From Theocolax elegans (taxonomy: Eukaryota; Arthropoda; Insecta; Hymenoptera; Cerocephalidae), in contig CM047426.1 of NCBI GenBank assembly GCA_026168455.1, positions 50,203,229 to 50,267,228 on the forward strand: DNA of 64,000 nucleotides. The letters are read 5' to 3'. The notes below the pieces were generated by a model. The model saw only the letters and a program-made list of their open reading frames with translations, was not told the DNA's origin and did not search any database. Position 1 is the stretch's first letter, and every line of letters begins with the position of its first letter. A program made the position numbers and the translations under genes. This document shows positions 44,701-56,191 of the stretch, in pieces.

Positions 44701-45030
44701 ACTGGCTCATATATGAGCCACCTATGACCTTGACATCTACTCTAGAGATATGAGGTGTTTTTATGTATAAATTTTGCACATCAAAAATATTAATTTATAA
44801 GGCAAAAAGTTGCCATTGATGTTCATCGTATTTAATTCTTTCAAAGAGTACCCTTAAGTTACAGTATTCTTCCTTCAGCACAACTGAATGTGCTATAGGA
44901 ACGGATGCATAAACATTAGTGTTATGAAAAAAAACTGCTTTTATACTTTTTTTCGAAGAATCAATGAAAAGCCTCCATTCATTCTGTCTGTAACATTCTG
45001 GTTTGAGCTCATTCATCAATCCGAATATAT

Positions 45031-46234
45031 TGTAACGGTCACGCTGGGGATTAGTGCGTGGCGTCAAAGGCAAAACAAACAATTTAATTAAATAAAATAT
45101 TATTTATTTATTATAATAGTAAAATACGGTTTGGGCGCCAGCCACGTACGATCGCGGCGAATTTATAATATCTATTGCTCGGCTGCGTGCGAGCTGCTGC
45201 TACTTGCTGCGCGAGGGGAGGAGAGGGGAGTAAAGGGGAAGCACACACGGTCAGGTGAGATCGCGGAATCCGGTGCAGAGCGTGCACCCATCTTATTGAG
45301 TGGAGATCGTCTCCTGGAGATTGCTGCTCTCGGTCAATCGCTCTCGCACACACACGCACACACTCGAATACAAGTTATAATACTCGGTCGTAGATCGGTT
45401 GGCCGATGTTGCCTCGATAGCGTCCGGATGAACTCTCTCGAGCTCGGGCTCGTTCCCTGCTTCGTTGCTCGGGCCCGACGTGCGCGCGCAGCTTCTCGCG
45501 TCGAGTCGCCCGTCGGCCGCCGTCGTCTCGCGCGCGCCGTGTAGTGAGTCCTCGCGACCATGTTTACACAAGGCGGACAATGTTGCTTGAGCCGCTGCTT
45601 CCAACGGAGAGGACGGTATTCTTGGTGATGCTGTCTGCCTGGTAAGCCCTTATGATCGTTCCTTTGGTGTTAGCTTATCGGCTAATAAGTCCACTCCGTT
45701 ACAGGTGCAGACGGGACGGCCGATACTCGACTCTTCTCTCTCACTGCTCTCACGGTAGCCGCTCAGCTGGTGCACGTCGGGCCACTTACTGCTGCTCTTC
45801 TTGAAGGCTGCGTTGCTGCGGGGGTTTCTAGCTGCTTCCTGGGAAATTATCTAGCTTTCGAGGAAGTGCTGCGCATTTAATATTAGTAATTAATTGAGAG
45901 TTATGGTAATGTTATGATTATCATGACCTCATTTCTAATCCTCTCCTAGCATGTATCTGTCAGTTACTGTGTGCAACTACATGCTCCCTTGTCTCCTCCT
46001 AATTGGAATTATTACTAATTGCTTAACGTTTTACAGCTTCCTGGAGTTCTTGTGCTGCTCAGTCTGGCACCCTGGGCCATCGTAGGCTGCTTCGTTTCGC
46101 CTCTCCTGACATGCTGCCTCATTGTGCTACGTGGAAGGAACCAGGGGAAGTATTGGGAATTAGGGAACTTGGGGTTAGGTTAGGTAGGTTTAGAGATGTG
46201 AGGGTAGGTTGTAGGTATGAAATACCTTGTCACA
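45031..46234. mobile_element. Solo LTR, 1204 bp
   Basis: Ends TGTAACGGTC...CCTTGTCACA with ATAT on both sides (45027-45030 and 46235-46238), inserted in the gene of the surrounding transposon. GC-rich, with (CA)n near 45345. The inverse of 45137-45150 reads TGGCGCCCAAAC, like a primer-binding site, so internal sequence may survive near the left end. The 4-bp duplication fits Gypsy elements. Confidence 0.75.
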
Positions 46235-47399
46235 ATATCAATGCAGTATACTAATGAGAATTCTTTATCTTCAGTGAAATATTTATGGAAGTCCCTTTTT
46301 CTACCTCGATAATAAGAACATTTAATTTTTCCAGTCTCCTTAGCATTTTTTTCAGCCATGATGCTAAGTACTCCGCTTCATCCTTTGGTAGACCCAAATC
46401 CCGCACGAGATCATTTAGGGATATTGGGTCTTTTTCTTTTTCTTTGTTAGATTGAGTGTAATCATCATCAATTGTATCTTCTGCACTATCAAAGACACTA
46501 TCTTCATCTACTGCTTTGGTTTCGTCAGGACATTCATATCTTAATATCTTATATTAATATCATTCATATATTAATATCTTCTTGCAATGACTCCATATTT
46601 TCATCTTCTTCAAAACTAGTCTGAATGTCCATAGCATCAGGTAAGTCAGTGTCCAATGTTTGTTTTTCTACATCATCAAGTTCTTCGTATGTTGGTTTCA
46701 CTACACTATTCACATTGGCATAATTATTTTTTAATTTTGTTTATTATTTATGACTTTTAATGATATTGCAAAAATAACAATCTTCTTTGGTGAGGGTTTC
46801 CTTCCATATAGTAGGTACTTTAATTTTGGGTACAATATTATCTCTGTCGAACTTTGTAAGCATCATTCTACATGAACAGCATGTTATATTAAGCACCCAA
46901 TCTAGCACTCCACTTTGTATTTTAAATCCAAACGCTTTTTCGTACTGATTTTTAGTATTTTCATTTATTTTACGCCTGTTGCTATTAGCCTCATACCTAC
47001 TGCAAATTGCGCAGAAACTACCTCTTATTGTTCGGTTACATGTATGTGTTGAACCCAACTGCAAAATTCTTGTAGCATTATACTCTCCGATAGTCAAGTT
47101 TCCAACTACCGTAGAGCTGCGGTCGCATGATGACGACGACTGCGGGCCCGCTTGCTCACCCTGACCAGCCGCCGATACTGGGGTTCCGAATCCCTGCATC
47201 GTAAAGTTTTGCCAAATGTTTGCCATGACGGCTCGCAGCCTTCACCCAAGAATGTAGCCGCCAAATAAAAAAATTACGTTACCACCGTCACCACGTAGAG
47301 GTACCTTGGGTGGCAGACATTCAGCATTAAGTACGTGCGTGTATACGTGTGTGTGCGTACGTGTGTACGTTTATATATGTGCATAGGTACAAGGACGGA

Positions 47400-48035
47400 G
47401 ACTTTTGGTCGCTCTTGAAAATGCCCTTAGCGTGGCCTTGACAATGTCATGATTGATTCAAACAGACCCCGAATTCGTATTTAGCAAACTGAAAAAACCT
47501 ATAAATTAATTTTGTGGATTTGACCTTTAAGTGACCTTAAACAGGGCATGATTGAGTCAACCAGATCCCCAACAAACTTATAGATATATATTTCAGCGAT
47601 CCGAAAAACTTATAAATATATATTTTTCAGTTAATTCATTCATTCAGTTAAAAAAATTCGTAAATTTGACCTTGAAATGACCTTTCGATGATCTTCAGTG
47701 GTGAAGTAACCTTGGATTCGGATTCAGCGATCTCAAAAACATATGCATCAGTTTTTTTCAAATTTTTCGATTGAATTCTCGGTTTGACCTTGAAATGACC
47801 TTCCCATGACCTTTAATAGTCAAGCCAATCTCGGATTCGCATTCACCGACCTCAAAAACATAAGCATGATTTTTTTCAGATTTTTTGATAGAATTCTCTC
47901 AATTTGACCTTCAAATGACCTTGACCCTCAGCTAATGGGGTCAAACCGACCCCATATTCGGATTCAGCGCACCCAAAAACATATACCGACTATGGTCAAG
48001 TCTTTGGAAATTGAAATTTTTTTTGTGGGGCTGTG
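47400..48035 (-). repeat. Right TIR and subterminal repeats
   Basis: Inverse of the left end with four or more ~130-bp units (TGACCTTGAAATGACCTT, GATTCGGATTCAGCGA). The upstream part (47320-47400) has (GTGTAC)-rich sequence. Confidence 0.85.
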
Positions 48036-48038
48036 TAA

Positions 48039-48600
48039 TTTTTAAGATACATCCTTTTTTTAATTTTTTTAATTTATATATAAATTGACGTCATTCGAAA
48101 TTGCGTACTGTGGTGGGGAAATATCCGCGTAATCGATTTAATTGAGATGGATCGCACGGCTGTCTCTTGAATCGCATAACGAGAAATTTGGAATGTTTTT
48201 TTAGCATTAACCGTCTGTGATATGAATTAATTTGAGTTTTAAATTTTTCAGATTGCATTTTGTTAAATATGTGTGTTAATTAATTTTTTTGTGTTGTTCT
48301 TAATTTGCTAGTTTATTGTTAATTTAAATTCATTGTGTTGATTATGGAAACAATGATGGGGAAAGGTGTGTGTCATTCGTAACCTCAATTTCTGTGCAAA
48401 TTATCTGTTTTTTAATTTATTAATGTTTGCTTATTTCTTGTTTTTAATTATAGAACGATGCATCAGACATGCTATTAAGTTATATATATTTTAATAATGT
48501 CGCAATAGTAAGTAACTTGTTTGAAGTATATTAATATTAATTAGAAGATGTTATATGTGTAAAAAGATGTTTTTAAAAAATGTTAATGTAATATCATTAA
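48039..48600. other. AT-rich DNA, nothing recognised
   Basis: No coding frame, repeat or RNA motif that I can name. Confidence 0.4.
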
Positions 48601-48613
48601 TAGAAGTTACAGT

Positions 48614-48649
48614 TTGATGAGGATGGAGGATATCCATCGAAACGTCGCC
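48614..48649 (+). ncRNA. Degenerate hammerhead motif (HHR5)
   Basis: TTGATGA (48614-48620) with the first core base changed from C to T, stem II GATGG/CCATC, then GAAAC-GTC. The following AATAAATAAACTGGTTAGTT and CATTAAAATCGAAAACGAAC match the PLE ends at 26240-26280 and 38690-38740. Confidence 0.6.
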
Positions 48650-48689
48650 AAATAAATAAACTGGTTAGTTCATTAAAATCGAAAACGAA

Positions 48690-48912
48690 CCCAATTATAC
48701 TGAATCAACTGCATAATCGACTAAATCATGTAATAATAAAATTGATTTTCCATTGGCCCATCAGGGAAAAATAGCAATAGAGTCAATGACTCATTTTACT
48801 CCGTATGCTAGATATGCAATAAAATTAATTTTCTATATTGCCTCATAAGCGAGAAATGCAACGAAATCAATGTCTCATATTACCCCGCGAGCTAGAAATG
48901 CAATAAAATTAA
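48690..48912 (+). repeat. ~70-bp imperfect repeats beside the PLE end
   Basis: Units with CTAGATATGCAATAAAATTA and AGCGAGAAATGCAACGAAAT, shared with 38440-38690 in the same orientation although the neighbouring hammerheads are inverted relative to each other. Confidence 0.7.
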
Positions 48913-48984
48913 CATTTGTAAGTTTTTCCCCGGTCTCGAAAGATATTTTTAATTTGAAATAAAGCATGGCTACAATCACAAAAT

Positions 48985-49080
48985 TTAAGAAAGTAAAATG
49001 CTTCCAAAATAGCACCTACTTTAACTTGGTTCCGAGATAGCACATTTTTCAATCGGGCTCCGAGATAGCACCTTCTTAGA
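48985..49080 (-). repeat. Foldback relic with TCCGAGATAGCAC repeats
   Basis: Three units (CCAAAATAGCACCTACTTTA, TTCCGAGATAGCACATTTTT, CTCCGAGATAGCACCTTCTT) resemble in layout the repeats of FB1/FB2. The second arm is not seen. Confidence 0.5.
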
Positions 49081-49777
49081 ATATCAAAATACAAGTCGTT
49101 GTCGTATCGCACACGGAATCGAAGTATATACTTCTGTTATTACAATGATGGGCATGCGACATGCCCATTGCTGAATTGTAATAAGGTGGACGATTAGAAC
49201 ATAATATGTTCGAGTATAATTGTAAAAGTAGGCTACTAAAACTATAATCATTTAAGGCAACTGTCAGAATAAATGATTCGAATAAATCATTGAATATAGT
49301 ATTTCCAAATTTTTTTCCGTGTAAATAATATATAAAAATATACCTGATGAGTAAGGGGGCTTTTATCCAAACGTTGACAGTTAACAAATTACGTCGTTGT
49401 TCATCAAAAATAGAAAAAAATCATCCATCTTTAAATCAAATACGTAGAGAAAAATAATTAAATACATAATATGATATACAAGTTTAGTATTCTGATGAAC
49501 CAATTATTCAATGAATATATTTAAAGATTAAAAATGATTAAATTATTTGAACCATAAAAGTACAGTGTTCCGAGGTTTTTACATACTCCTCAATTATATT
49601 AAGTCTTATAATTTTATTTTTGTAATATTTATTATGTGATTTCGGCGGAGTCGGGCCGAGTGACATTTTGTCACACTAGGTGGATTTTAGGTATCCGTAT
49701 AATTAAAAATTAATAATGTGATATGAAAATGTGCTATTATTACTTCACTATTATTATACGAGAAATTATTATTTTAG

Positions 49778-49919
49778 GTCTTTAATAATGGTAGCGAAAT
49801 GTTTACAAAATTTAGCTAATCTAGTAGAGTTTGGAGGAAAAGAGCCATATATGGAAGTTGTCAATCCATTTATTTTAAAAAATAAAGAAAGAATGGTTGT
49901 GTTCTTGGATCAACTGTCA
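49778..49919 (+). CDS. RASA1: Host exon: RASA1/vap RasGAP domain, penultimate region
   Basis: A 142-bp exon between ATTATTTTAG (acceptor AG 49776-49777) and GTGAGTATA (donor from 49920). Translation SLIMVAKCLQNLANLVEFGG then KEPYMEVVNPFILKNKERMV and VFLDQLS matches the C-terminal end of the RasGAP catalytic domain of RASA1 (p120 RasGAP; vap in flies) at nearly every position. The protein stimulates Ras GTP hydrolysis at the plasma membrane. The exon begins with the last base of a codon and ends on a codon boundary. No neighbouring exon is visible, so it lies between very large, transposon-filled introns. No lesion, hence probably functional. Confidence 0.9.
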
Positions 49920-50059
49920 GTGAGTATATTATAATTTATTGTCACGCTAATTGTATTATAATAGAATTTTTTTTGTTTATATTCGGACATATGCAATCAT
50001 CTTGAAACTGGCTGGCATAGCAAAGGAGGAGGGAAAATTGCCGAACCAATCTGTTAATA

Positions 50060-50069
50060 TCTCTCTCTC

Positions 50070-50133
<64 letters not shown>
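50060..50133 (+). repeat. (CT)n microsatellite
   Basis: Almost pure CT dinucleotides with one TGTC interruption. Confidence 0.98.
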
Positions 50134-50139
<6 letters not shown>

Positions 50140-50893
50140 GTGAGTGCATTATCAGTCTAATGTCTATTATCAGTTAACAAACGATTTGATTTTAACCTGG
50201 TTTGTATCCTTCCGAAGAGACTCATATTTTGCAGGCAATTTGATCGTTTACGGGCTCGCGCATTTTTCGAGTTTTCACAGTGTGGCTCGGTTATTTTAAG
50301 CTGGGATGACTCGTTTTGCTTGATATAAATATTGTCTATTAACGCGACCATTACTCAAGCTGTTCCAAATCTGCTTGTCACGGATGCTTGACGGTACTGA
50401 TGACAATCATTTTACATTGGAATACTGAGGTCTGTTCCGAACATTTCTATAGGCCTGTCATTGGAGAAGCTCTTCACCAGCAGCAAGAGTAATCTCTCGT
50501 AAATAAATGTGACGCATTATTCTTGTACAATAACATTAGCGTATTGGCTTAATAAATTTACATATTACTACCAACTAATTACCAGTGCAACAGAATTAGT
50601 GCTTTTAAGTTGGTATAGTGTGACTTAAGTGGACATTACTTATGCTAGTCCCTATACTTTTATTTAAGTTAAGCGATAAACTTGCACTTTCTACGTGCGT
50701 GTGCGTGTGAGTGCGTGCAGGTCTTTATACGCTGTTATATGATAAGATAGTTATCGATGTTATTTGTATTATAGTGTGTTTGTATGTGTGCTAGTATGCG
50801 ATTGCTCATTGCGTATGAGGTTTCATTTAAATATTGATCTTCTGCATTATATTTTAATTTTCTTATAGATGATTTACTTTGATGTGATCGGCG

Positions 50894-50896
<3 letters not shown>
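50134..50896. other. Intron-like DNA, no gene
   Basis: No coding frame recognised on either strand; GTGTGC-rich near 50690-50720. Confidence 0.4.

Positions 50897-50928
<32 letters not shown>
50897..50928 (+). repeat. (AT)n microsatellite
   Basis: Target site of the palindrome that follows. Confidence 0.95.
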
Positions 50929-50930
<2 letters not shown>

Positions 50931-52169
50931 GAGATTCCATGTGAAGTGATCCAGTTAAAAAATAGAATTTTGTTTTAATGTATGGAATCAGTAAAAACTA
51001 CTTGAATAGAGTGTAGCTAAATTTTTAGACCTGAATTTCAATTAGTACCAGAGCTGTATCCAATCAAAAAATCGAATTTTTTGAAAAAAAAAGACTTTTT
51101 GGCAATTTTTTTCACTTAATAACTCAAAATCTAACAATTTTTTCTTATATACATTAAATTTGAAAAAGTTTATAAATTTCAAGAAGAATCTGTTGATATA
51201 TTTAATTTATATTAGTTTAAAACATTGAATATAGTTATAATTAATAAACACCTTTATAGTAAAAAAAGGTTTGTACGATCAAAAATATTTTATCCATCCA
51301 AAAATCTAATTCATCGATGATCAATTACCTTCAAAATGATGCAAAATTTGAGTGCGGCAAAGCATTTCAGACGAAGTTATGGTGTTTTTAGGCAAATTTC
51401 TTAAAAAAAGGGAGCGAATGCATTTTATGAAAAAAGAGTAAACAGTTATACCTGTTATATAATTGGATTTAGTGGAATTATAAAATGTTGCAGGTATTTA
51501 TCCAATTATATAACAGGTATAACTGCTTATACCTACCGTTTCATGTTTGTAAGCAGCTTAGAGATTGAAAAGTATTAGTAACTAACAATAAACAGTATAT
51601 TTTAGTATTATTGAGGAATAATAGTGCCATATTGTTTGAATGCAGGTATACGGTTACTCTGTTTTGTTCATACAATGCATTCGCTCTCTTTTTTTAAGAA
51701 ATTTGCCTAAAAACACCATAACTTCGTCTGAAATGCTTTGCCGCACTCAAATTTTGCATCATTTTGAAGGTAATTGATCATCGATGAATTAGATTTTTGG
51801 ATGGATAAAATATTTTTGATCGTACAAATCTTTTTTTACTATAAAGGTGTTTATTAATTATAACTATATTCAATGTTTTAAACTAATATAAATTAAATAT
51901 ATCAACAGATTCTTCTTGAAATTTATAAACTTTTTCAAATTTAATGTATATAAGAAAAAATTGTTAGATTTTGAGTTATTAAGTGAAAAAAATTGCCAAA
52001 AAGTCATTTTTTTTCAAAAAATTCGATTTTTTGATTGGATACAGCTCTGGTACTAATTGAAATTCAGGTCTAATAATTTAGCTACACTCTATTCAAGTAG
52101 TTTTTACTGATTCCATACATTAAAACAAAATTCTATTTTTTAACTGGATCACTTCACATGGAATCTCCC
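50929..52169. mobile_element. Long palindromic element, family 2
   Basis: GGGAGATTCCATGTGAAGTG to CACTTCACATGGAATCTCCC. Arms of about 510 bp are near-perfect inverses; a central spacer (about 51440-51660) contains TTTGAATGCAGGTATACGGT, the sequence also found at the PLE pseudo-LTR ends (32815, 34085). Non-coding. Confidence 0.88.
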
Positions 52170-52590
52170 ATATTTATATTAATTTTAATGCTTATTATAA
52201 AATTTAGACTGCGAAAATGAAGATGTTGTATGATTAGCGGATGTGTGTTTGGGTGAATTGTTATTTATGCTTTGAGTTCATTTTAACATGAACTAATTAT
52301 TTATATTACTTTTAGCTTAGAACTAATTTCAAAGAAGTTTATACTTTAAATTGTATCAGATTTTGACTATGTATGCATTGTCGGAACTCGTTCGTAACGA
52401 TCGTACTTTATTTTTATGCTTTTTTAAATTTATTTTATTTTAACTTTTCGCTTTTTATGTCATTTTACTGAATTTGCACTATTCTCGTCTTTAACAGCAG
52501 TTCTTTAACGCTGTTACCATAATATACTCTTAAAAATCAGTAATATCAAAAGTTCGATGTGACGAACTTCTCCATATCGCTGTGCAGGGG
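52170..52590. other. Possible 5' region of the following LINE
   Basis: Non-coding, AT-rich; nothing recognised. Confidence 0.35.
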
Positions 52591-53765
52591 TAGCTAATAC
52601 AGTAGACTCGAGTACAACTACGCCAGCCCCTGCACCTGCACCTGTTTTTCAACGTGCACTGAAAAGATCTGCATCTCCTCCGCTACTGGCTGCTACTCAA
52701 TCAATTAAATTACTAAAATCTTCCTTCATTGACACCTCATTATCTACCCATAAATCACCTCTGCCTAAACTTTAACTGAACTTCAGCTCGATGGATGAGT
52801 CGTTAGATATTACACCAGGATGGGTTAAGCTATTAGTGGAAGTAAGATAATAGGTCAATGTTCTAACCAAACGAGTTGACAGTAAACTTGATAAACTGCG
52901 CTTACAGTCCTATGAAATTAGCACAGATCAGCGCCTTGATGCCATAGAGACAACTACAAGGCAGCTAAGAGAAGATAATCATTCTGATTTTGATACCATT
53001 CATGAAGAAATTACCTCGTTGTCTGCTTAAAACTACAGGACAGTTACTTGATTACTTACTCGAAATTCGTATCTCTGGTTTACCACGAATAGATGATCTG
53101 ACGGATGGTGCCTTTGTACAAACTCTTTTTACTTTCATGGGTATATTGCATTTAATTCCGTTTATAATTAATAACTGGGTACGGCTGAGATGTAATAATA
53201 CTCATAGCAGCGATACTGGAGATAGAAGTTTTTCAGTCTCAAACACTAGATAAATAGTGCTTAAAATTGCTGCAGCTGCCGTTTGAAATTCGATAGTCGC
53301 CGCCGCTTCTACCCTGCAGGGTAAGAAATGTACCGATATATTTGGCATATTGGCATCGCAACACTTATTGGTCCAAACCAATCTATGAGCTATGGCGTGT
53401 TGCAGCTCGCAAAACGCGAAAGGTGGGTTTATCTCGCCCACTAGTGCGCAATTTTAAAATCTTCATACGCATGGGTGCAGGTGGTTCATTTACTCCTTAT
53501 CTGGTGTAACCGACCTTGCCTGTATTACTTTGATTCGCAAATGAGGTTGTGTGGTCCCCAAACTATCCCTGCCATCAATACAGAAACAGCTTTAAATGCA
53601 GCCACTGAAGTTAGTACCCTTAATAATTATCAACGAAATGTATCGTTCTATAATAATCCAATTTCTAGACAAAACAATGTAAATATAGCTGCTCTTGATG
53701 CGAATATCTTGGATTATAGCGCATCTAACAATTTCGATAGTACCAGCACTTTGAACACCTTATAA
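52591..53765 (+). pseudogene. LINE ORF1 (gag-like)
   Basis: Pro/Ala-rich start (TTPAPAPAPVFQRALKRSAS), a predicted coiled-coil stretch (KRVDSKLDKLRLQSYEIST), then LEIRISGLPRIDDLTDGAFV, resembling the RRM-like part of ORF1 proteins that bind LINE RNA. The C-terminal third (53475-53765) is Asn-rich. Several stops and frameshifts. It is followed directly by endonuclease coding, as in CR1/Jockey-group LINEs. Confidence 0.6.
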
Positions 53766-54058
53766 TTTAATATATTTCACTGTAATGCTAATCGTATATT
53801 ACCTCACTTTTCACTAATTGAATCTTACTCAGCAATACACCAGATTGATGTTTTAGACATTACTGATACCTTTTTAGAACCTGACTCTAGACCCGGATTC
53901 TTTCGTGAGTATGGAAGTATATGTTACTTTTAGAAATTATCGATTAATGAAGGAGGAATATGGTGTGATGGCATATATTTAAACAAAGTTCAGAAACTTA
54001 AACTCATTTTTTCGTCCAATCCAGCCTTCGTTAACACTTTAGAGTTTATTCTTGTTAA
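53766..54058 (+). pseudogene. LINE endonuclease, first part, cut by piggyBac
   Basis: Reads INFNIFHCNA-like and an APE endonuclease start with SLIESYSAIHQIDVLDITDT and GSICYF, then GGIWCDGIYLN-like coding. Interrupted at TTAA (54055-54058) by the piggyBac element; it resumes at 58080. Confidence 0.65.
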
Positions 54059-54592
54059 CCTTTAGGCTGCCGGGATTTAGACCTTTAATCTTCTCTTTAA
54101 AAGTGACAAAATTAGCGTCTTGTATCATGTATCAGTTATATACAAAGTTCATGTCATAGGTCAAGCCTACATGTAGGCTTTCCGGCGGGGAACGATACAG
54201 AAAAAAATTTTATATCATAAAATTAATATCTATCGTTAAAACTCGTCGAAATCATGACCCTATAGATTTTTGGGGTCGCTGATCACGAATCTGGGGACAG
54301 ATTTGATCAATTCATGTCAGGAGACGCCAATTCCCCCCCCCCCCTCTATGTCCCAATTTCTTCTTATATTTCGGGAAAAAATGAGATTTTTCAACTCTCT
54401 TTTAGAATTATCCAGAGCTAGCGACGTGGACGTAGAGAGTGTTTTGTAACTTTTTTTCCGTATTTTTTGTATTTTTTTGTATTTTTTTGTATTTTTTATT
54501 TTTATATTTTTTGTTGAGTTTTTCTATTTGATTATTATTATTTTTAGTTCCAGTACTTTATTATTGTCATTTTTTTATAAAATTGTCATGAA

Positions 54593-56068
54593 TCAAGTTA
54601 GAGATTTTTTCGCATAACTTTCGAAGCATGGATCTATACACAATGCAACCTGACAAATATTACATTCATAACTACTTTGATGTTTTATCTTGGTCATAGA
54701 ACAGAAATGACACTGATGCTGCTCTGCTTTCTTAGGAATGTGCCTACCGATGAATGTAGGGTAACCTGTTTTACATGTGTGCTCACAGTCTATCAAATCA
54801 AGCTTTAATAAACCTCTTACTACTACTAAACGGAAGCCAGAATAAGAAAGTAGGTCAGTAGTTTGCATTTTGTATAATTTATGGGCCTTACACAATACAA
54901 AATCATCTAAATGAAAAAATGATTTTTGATACCACTTCATGGATTTTCTAACAGATTCAGCTAAAGATAGTTGCCTATCAATATCGTTGACAGCACCCAT
55001 ATTCTTATTATATTCAACAATACATGTTGGTTTCATTATATCTTCTTTTGTTCTCCAATGCTGTTTTCCTGTACTACTGTAACCAGTCTCATGAACAGTC
55101 GTGATCATATATACTTGCTTTTGATCCAACTACTTTAGTACAAGCCAAGTATCAGTACGAGCAATTTTAATTTTACCTTTATTCAATTTGCTTTTCAATG
55201 GAGGCATTCCTTTTCTATTATTTTTTGTCCCACACATCCCAGTAACTACATGCTCTTTATAAAAATATGGCTTCAAAAAATGAGTTACGATGTCTCCTGA
55301 AATTCCCAAGTCAAATTTTTTAAATTCGGTATCTGTTCCAGTATAGATAATAAATCCTAACAAAACTCCAGTATCACAATCTACAGAATCAAAAAATTTA
55401 ATGCAGCAGAAATTGTTTGAACTTTAGTCTTCCCTTCCACAGCATCAAACTCTCATCAATCACAAAGGTTCTTTTCCAGGATTTATGGTAGAGGAAAATT
55501 TTAGATTCAAAAAATCAATTATAGGTTTGATTTTTTTTAAAGGGTGACTTACAATTTCTTCATTATTTGAAAAATGTAAATAACGCAAAATTTGGAGATA
55601 TTTATTACGGGTTAATATCTGTCCAAATATTGGAGTAGATAATAGTGGATCTGTATTCCAATAATTTTGTATATTACTTTCGATGATATGTCCCATATTG
55701 ATTGATAGGCCAAGAAATTTACGTAATTCTTCAATAGTTATATCTTTCCACAATGCCATATTTTTACACAATGATTCAGGATTTTGTTGTTGATATAGAT
55801 TAGTTTGTTCAACAATCAAGTTCAATATTGTTGAATTGATAAAATAATCAAAACATTCTAAAGGTTTTTTTCCTGGTATAGAAATATTCTCACAGACACT
55901 ACATTGCCCAATAAAATCTTTTAAAGATAGATAATAGATCAAATCAAACGACAGCTCGTGAACCTCTTTATACTCATAAATTATTGATTCTGACAGATTA
56001 GCAGGTTCAGAAGCACCAGTCCTATCCACAATTACCTCCTCTGTTTCTGATCCACAGCTCCAATCCAT
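54593..56068 (-). pseudogene. piggyBac transposase with internal deletion
   Basis: From ATG 56068 (minus): N-terminal acidic region, LRKFLGLSINMGHIIESNIQ, QILTRNKYLQILRYLHFSN, then after a frameshift (gap 55364-55459) TFVIDESLMLWKGRLKFKQF with the first catalytic Asp and CDTGVLLGFIIYTGTDTEF. Next comes GISGDIVTHFLKPYFYKEH, joined directly to VVTGMCGTKNNRKGMPP; the intervening segment that normally carries the second Asp (DNWY/DNFY block) is absent. The C-terminal part has EYNKNMGAVNDIDRQLSLAE and a Cys-rich finger CHFCSMTK, CNICQVALCIDPCFE. Not active. Confidence 0.9.
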
Positions 56069-56191
56069 AATTTATTTATACAATTCAGAAATCAAATATT
56101 ACAACATTCCAACAACAAAATACAAATGCTTTAGAAAGATAACGGTAAATTCTGGAAATAACTCCTTCGAACCAAATAAAGTAACACATAT

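Larger units (their letters stand above)
43930..47226 (-). pseudogene. Transposon-borne Cys-rich protein of unassigned family
   Basis: On the minus strand from ATG 47226: an N-terminal zinc region with CAICSRYEANSNRRK, CCSCRMML and EDCYFCNII (47226-46744), an acidic linker, SLNDLVRDLGLPKDEAEYLA (near 46430-46370), then past the LTR YRQNEWRLFIDSSKKSIKAV and HSVVLKEEYCNLRVLFERIK, LLGQQSGFTKYPCFLCEWDS, PPLHIKLGLIKQ, LKVHFLDSHVNYFPENLG, YSDEQGERFH and RYQGRWDINML. The conserved Asp, His and Glu positions could form a DDE-type site; that is inference. Stops in the linker and last third make it non-functional here. Confidence 0.75.
43573..48035 (-). mobile_element. DNA transposon of unassigned superfamily, 4.46 kb
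   Basis: Terminal inverted repeats CACAGCC(G/C)CACAAAAAAA followed by TTTCAATTTCCAAAGACTTG and ACCATAGTCGGTATATG, flanked by TAA (43570-43572 and 48036-48038). Subterminal ~130-bp repeats lie inside both ends. It encodes one minus-strand gene of a family seen in many arthropod genomes. CAC...GTG ends with a 3-bp duplication resemble CACTA, and TAA resembles Harbinger, but the protein matches neither as far as I recognise. Interrupted by a solo LTR (45031-46234). Confidence 0.8.

Noticed and set aside
45111..45604. Open frames of 75-137 codons on both strands
   Set aside because: They lie inside the solo LTR and are GC-content artefacts.
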